Part shown: piece by piece, positions 62,307-64,000 of the stretch
Layout: the number at the start of each line of letters is the position of its first letter
Position numbering within the stretch: position 1 is the stretch's first letter
Notes under the pieces: generated by a model
What the model was told of the DNA's origin: nothing
Seen by the model: the letters and a program-made list of their open reading frames with translations, nothing else
The model's database searches: none
Assembly (NCBI GenBank): GCA_030696455.1
Contig: JAUYSH010000091.1
Span: 30,048 to 94,047, forward strand
DNA from: Elusimicrobiota bacterium
Lineage (GTDB): Bacteria; Elusimicrobiota; Elusimicrobia; UBA1565; UBA9628
Direction: 5' to 3'
DNA: 64,000 nt
Position numbers and translations under genes: made by a program

Positions 62307-62834
62307 ATGAGCGAGCTGGCCGGAAGAGCCGCGCACGCGGCGCGGCGCGTCGAACGCCTCAAGATGGAATTTCCCGTGGAGGCTCTGCGGGCGCTGCCCG
62401 GCTATGCCCGCGCGCCCCGCGACTTCGCGCCCGCGCTGGCGGGCATCGTGATGGACCTGCGCTTCGCCGCGCCCGGCATCGGCCTGCTGGTCTCCGGCGG
62501 CGAGGTCACGGCGGAGTACGCCGCGCGGCGCGCCGTGTCGGCGGTCGGGCGGGGCGCGACCGGCCTCGGCGTTTGGACCGAGCGCAACTTCCACGCCGGC
62601 GACTATGCCCACCTCGACGCCGTTCGCGCGGCGGTCCCCGACGCGCTGGTCGCGATGATGGACTACGTCCAGGATGCCTGGCAGCTCGAGCGCGCGCGCG
62701 CCGGCGGGGCGGATGCGGTCCTGCTCATCCCCAAGCTTCTCGGGCCCTATCTCGGGCGCATGAGCGCCTCGGCCCGAGCCCTCGGCCTGACGCCGATCGC
62801 CTGGGAGGACGACGGCGTGCCGCGCGTCCTCTAG
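62307..62834 (+). CDS. TrpC-like half-barrel pseudoenzyme
   Basis: 175 aa. It aligns with the middle of indole-3-glycerol phosphate synthase: MDLRFAAPGIG for EVKFTSPSEG, GVWTERNFHAGDYAHL for ILTEPEFFGGDPSF, VAMMDYVQDAWQLERA for LMKDFVVDEYQFELA, and GADAVLLIPKLLGPYLGRM for GADAVLLIAALLGPRLGPM. Both catalytic Lys positions are changed (to Arg and Met). The protein ends before the phosphate-binding strands, missing about 90 residues. It has its own promoter and intact frame, so it is probably expressed. Role unknown: a repurposed scaffold or a decaying paralogue. Confidence 0.7.
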   Translation: MSELAGRAAHAARRVERLKMEFPVEALRALPGYARAPRDFAPALAGIVMDLRFAAPGIGLLVSGGEVTAEYAARRAVSAVGRGATGLGVWTERNFHAGDYAHLDAVRAAVPDALVAMMDYVQDAWQLERARAGGADAVLLIPKLLGPYLGRMSASARALGLTPIAWEDDGVPRVL

Positions 62835-62845
62835 AATAATCAGAG

Positions 62846-62854
62846 TGGTATGAT
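62846..62854 (+). promoter_or_regulatory. Extended -10 (TGGTATGAT) for the TIGR02147-family gene
   Basis: It ends 6 bases before the ATG, with CCCCCC between: no possible ribosome-binding site, so the mRNA is predicted to be leaderless. Confidence 0.6.
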
Positions 62855-62860
62855 CCCCCC

Positions 62861-63712
62861 ATGAGCGCATTCTCCGAAGCCCTTTCGGCGTCGCGTCGCG
62901 AAGCCGGCTTCCCGTCGGCCTACCGCTTCTATCACGGCAACGGCGGGCGCCGCCACTTCGGCTTCACCTACGTCCATTACCTGCGCCTGGAGAAGGGCGC
63001 CAAGGCGCCGCGCGCGGAGGCCTTCGGCGCGATCCTCAAGGCCCTGCGCCTGGCGCCCGCGGCCGACGGCGCGCGCGCCCTGTTCCGCGCCTATCTCCTC
63101 GACGTGCTCGGCTCGCCCGAGGCCTACGAGCTGATCGTCGGCTCGGTCAGCAAGTCCGTGCCGAGCGTCTCCCCGACGCTCGCCGAGGGCGGCTTCGACC
63201 GCCTCAAGCGCGAACATCTGATGCACATGAACATCGACCAGTTCACGGCCGTCTCGCATGACGAGACCTCTTACTGGACCTCGGAGCTCCTGCTCAACGA
63301 CGACGGCTCCTGGACCCCGAAGGACATCGCCGAGCGCCTGGCCTGCTCTCCCAAGACGGCGGCCGAGGCGCTCGAGCGCCTCGCGAAGGTCAAGCTCCTG
63401 CGCGCGACCTCGCCGGGCCGGTATAAGACCCGCCAGCCCGGGAAGTTCTGGACCTTCCCCGGCCGCAGCAAAGGCATGGAGCCGCTGCTCGACCGCGTGC
63501 GCGGCTTCTGGGACGCGATGGCCGCGCGCCAGGGCGGGCCGTTCGGCGAACGCCTCGAGCTCGTGCGCGCCTCCTCGAGCGTCATGCGCCAGTACATGAA
63601 CGCCCTGCACCGCGCCGTCGACGAGGCCAACCTCGCCGCTACGCACGCCAAGGGCGAGGACACCGCCCTGTTCCTCATCGAAGGCCGGGTCCGCCGCCTG
63701 CTGCCGTTTTAG
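62861..63712 (+). CDS. TIGR02147-family protein
   Basis: 283 aa. Length and arrangement fit the TIGR02147 family known from Fibrobacter and Bdellovibrio: an N-terminal helix-turn-helix-like part (FGFTYVHYLRLEKGAKAPRAEAFGAILKAL), a middle winged-helix part (WTPKDIAERLACSPKTAAEALERLAKVKLL) and a conserved C-terminal helical part. It is probably a DNA-binding regulator; the target is not known. A stem-loop overlaps the stop codon. Confidence 0.7.
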   Translation: MSAFSEALSASRREAGFPSAYRFYHGNGGRRHFGFTYVHYLRLEKGAKAPRAEAFGAILKALRLAPAADGARALFRAYLLDVLGSPEAYELIVGSVSKSVPSVSPTLAEGGFDRLKREHLMHMNIDQFTAVSHDETSYWTSELLLNDDGSWTPKDIAERLACSPKTAAEALERLAKVKLLRATSPGRYKTRQPGKFWTFPGRSKGMEPLLDRVRGFWDAMAARQGGPFGERLELVRASSSVMRQYMNALHRAVDEANLAATHAKGEDTALFLIEGRVRRLLPF

Positions 63713-63744
63713 GTCCATCGGCCCGAGGACGGGGCCGAAGGACC
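63712..63744 (+). terminator. Stem-loop after the TIGR02147 gene
   Basis: GGTCC, A, TCGGCCC (63712-63724) pairs with GGGCCGA, A, GGACC (63732-63744) around a 7-base loop; 12 bp with one A-A mismatch. No T-run, so it is only a possible terminator or RNA-stabilising hairpin. Confidence 0.5.
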
Positions 63745-63780
63745 GCTGACGGCGGCGCGGTATTCATCCATAATAGAGGA

Positions 63781-64000
63781 ATGGCCAAACGCCTCTCCTT
63801 CCTGCCGGTCCTGTGCCTCGCGTTCCTGACCCCTCCGTCCGCCTCGGCCCAGCTGCGCGGCGCGCGGGTCACCTTGCAGACGAGCACTCCTCTCCTGGTC
63901 GCGCCGGCCGTTTCCGCGCCGTCGATCGCGCCTTCGATGAATGCCGTGCTCTCTTCGCCGCTCGCGGCGTCGGCCGTCTTGCCGGCCCCCGCCGTGGTCG
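63781..64000 (+). CDS. Exported Ala/Pro/Ser-rich protein, 3'-truncated by window edge
   Basis: 73 residues visible, still open at the window end. The signal peptide MAKRLSFLPVLCLAFLTPPSASA is followed by a low-complexity Ala/Val/Pro/Ser stretch (LLVAPAVSAPSIAPSM, VLSSPLAASAVLPAPAVV). This leader type is shared with the CPAF-like protease at 23813, so a large secreted enzyme may follow downstream. CATAAT ends 6 bases before the ATG; the AGAGGA between touches the start codon, too close for a normal ribosome-binding site. Confidence 0.7.
   Translation, partial: MAKRLSFLPVLCLAFLTPPSASAQLRGARVTLQTSTPLLVAPAVSAPSIAPSMNAVLSSPLAASAVLPAPAVV

Overview
The window is high-GC (about two thirds G+C by eye), densely coded bacterial DNA of Gram-negative type: lipobox lipoproteins, exported redox enzymes and a DUF481-type outer-membrane protein. 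My best guess is a member of Elusimicrobiota. The reasons are Ala/Pro/Val-rich exported N-termini (23813-26167 and 63781-64000), a CPAF-like S41 protease, a TIGR02147-family protein and a Por-type ferredoxin oxidoreductase. No rRNA or tRNA gene is present to confirm this. About 69 protein genes are supported. Most sit in tight runs with ATGA/GTGA stop-start overlaps. No transposon, phage, CRISPR array or tRNA was seen.

Layout. 1-6524: glycan/glycolipid cluster (truncated SDR epimerase, GT2, membrane GT39-like enzyme, WecA/MraY-like transferase, FAD enzyme of UDP-galactopyranose-mutase type, lipoprotein). 6521-8745: DEDDh exonuclease, then queC-queE for 7-deazaguanine. 8742-10300 (minus): PAS histidine kinase and response regulator. 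10376-14523: copper island with a P1B-1 Cu+ ATPase, an ECF sigma factor with a Cys-rich CorE-like tail, a YwiC-like membrane protein and a small Cys/His-rich exported protein, plus two matching ECF-style promoters. 14533-15804: Cys/Met-metabolism PLP enzyme. 15836-23303 (minus): nine-gene operon of porCDAB, a transketolase-family enzyme, a two-subunit CoA-transferase and three small Cys-rich modules. 23304-26535: CPAF-like protease flanked by two gene-free stretches, one holding a nested inverted repeat and the other a probable 247-nt structured ncRNA on the minus strand. 26536-34128: small exported proteins, DUF3014 and DUF2914 membrane proteins, mutL and mutS. 34233-38949: GMC oxidoreductase, GT2, TlpA and CcdA, facing a fused MsrB-MsrA. 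38969-44228: small exported proteins, an EF-hand protein, fumC and a soluble histidine kinase. 44264-59580: tryptophan and shikimate genes in two blocks, trpDCF and trpBA-aroF-aroA-aroE-aroC-aroK-aroB-aroQ-trpEG, separated by csp and pgm. 59585-64000: EamA transporter with MocR regulator, DUF2917 protein, a half-length TrpC-like pseudoenzyme, a TIGR02147 protein and a truncated exported protein.

Working together: the aro/trp block holds every step from DAHP to tryptophan. Por, transketolase and CoA-transferase look like one redox-linked carbon module. CcdA/TlpA would supply reductant to exported MsrBA. The ECF sigma factor probably drives the copper ATPase.

The most notable genome-wide signal is that at many transcription-unit starts a -10 box (often TGnTAnnnT) ends only 6-9 bases before the start codon with no Shine-Dalgarno. 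This suggests common leaderless mRNAs. A 22-bp palindrome (core GACTGTTTCCGGAAACAGTC) recurs four times just after gene ends.
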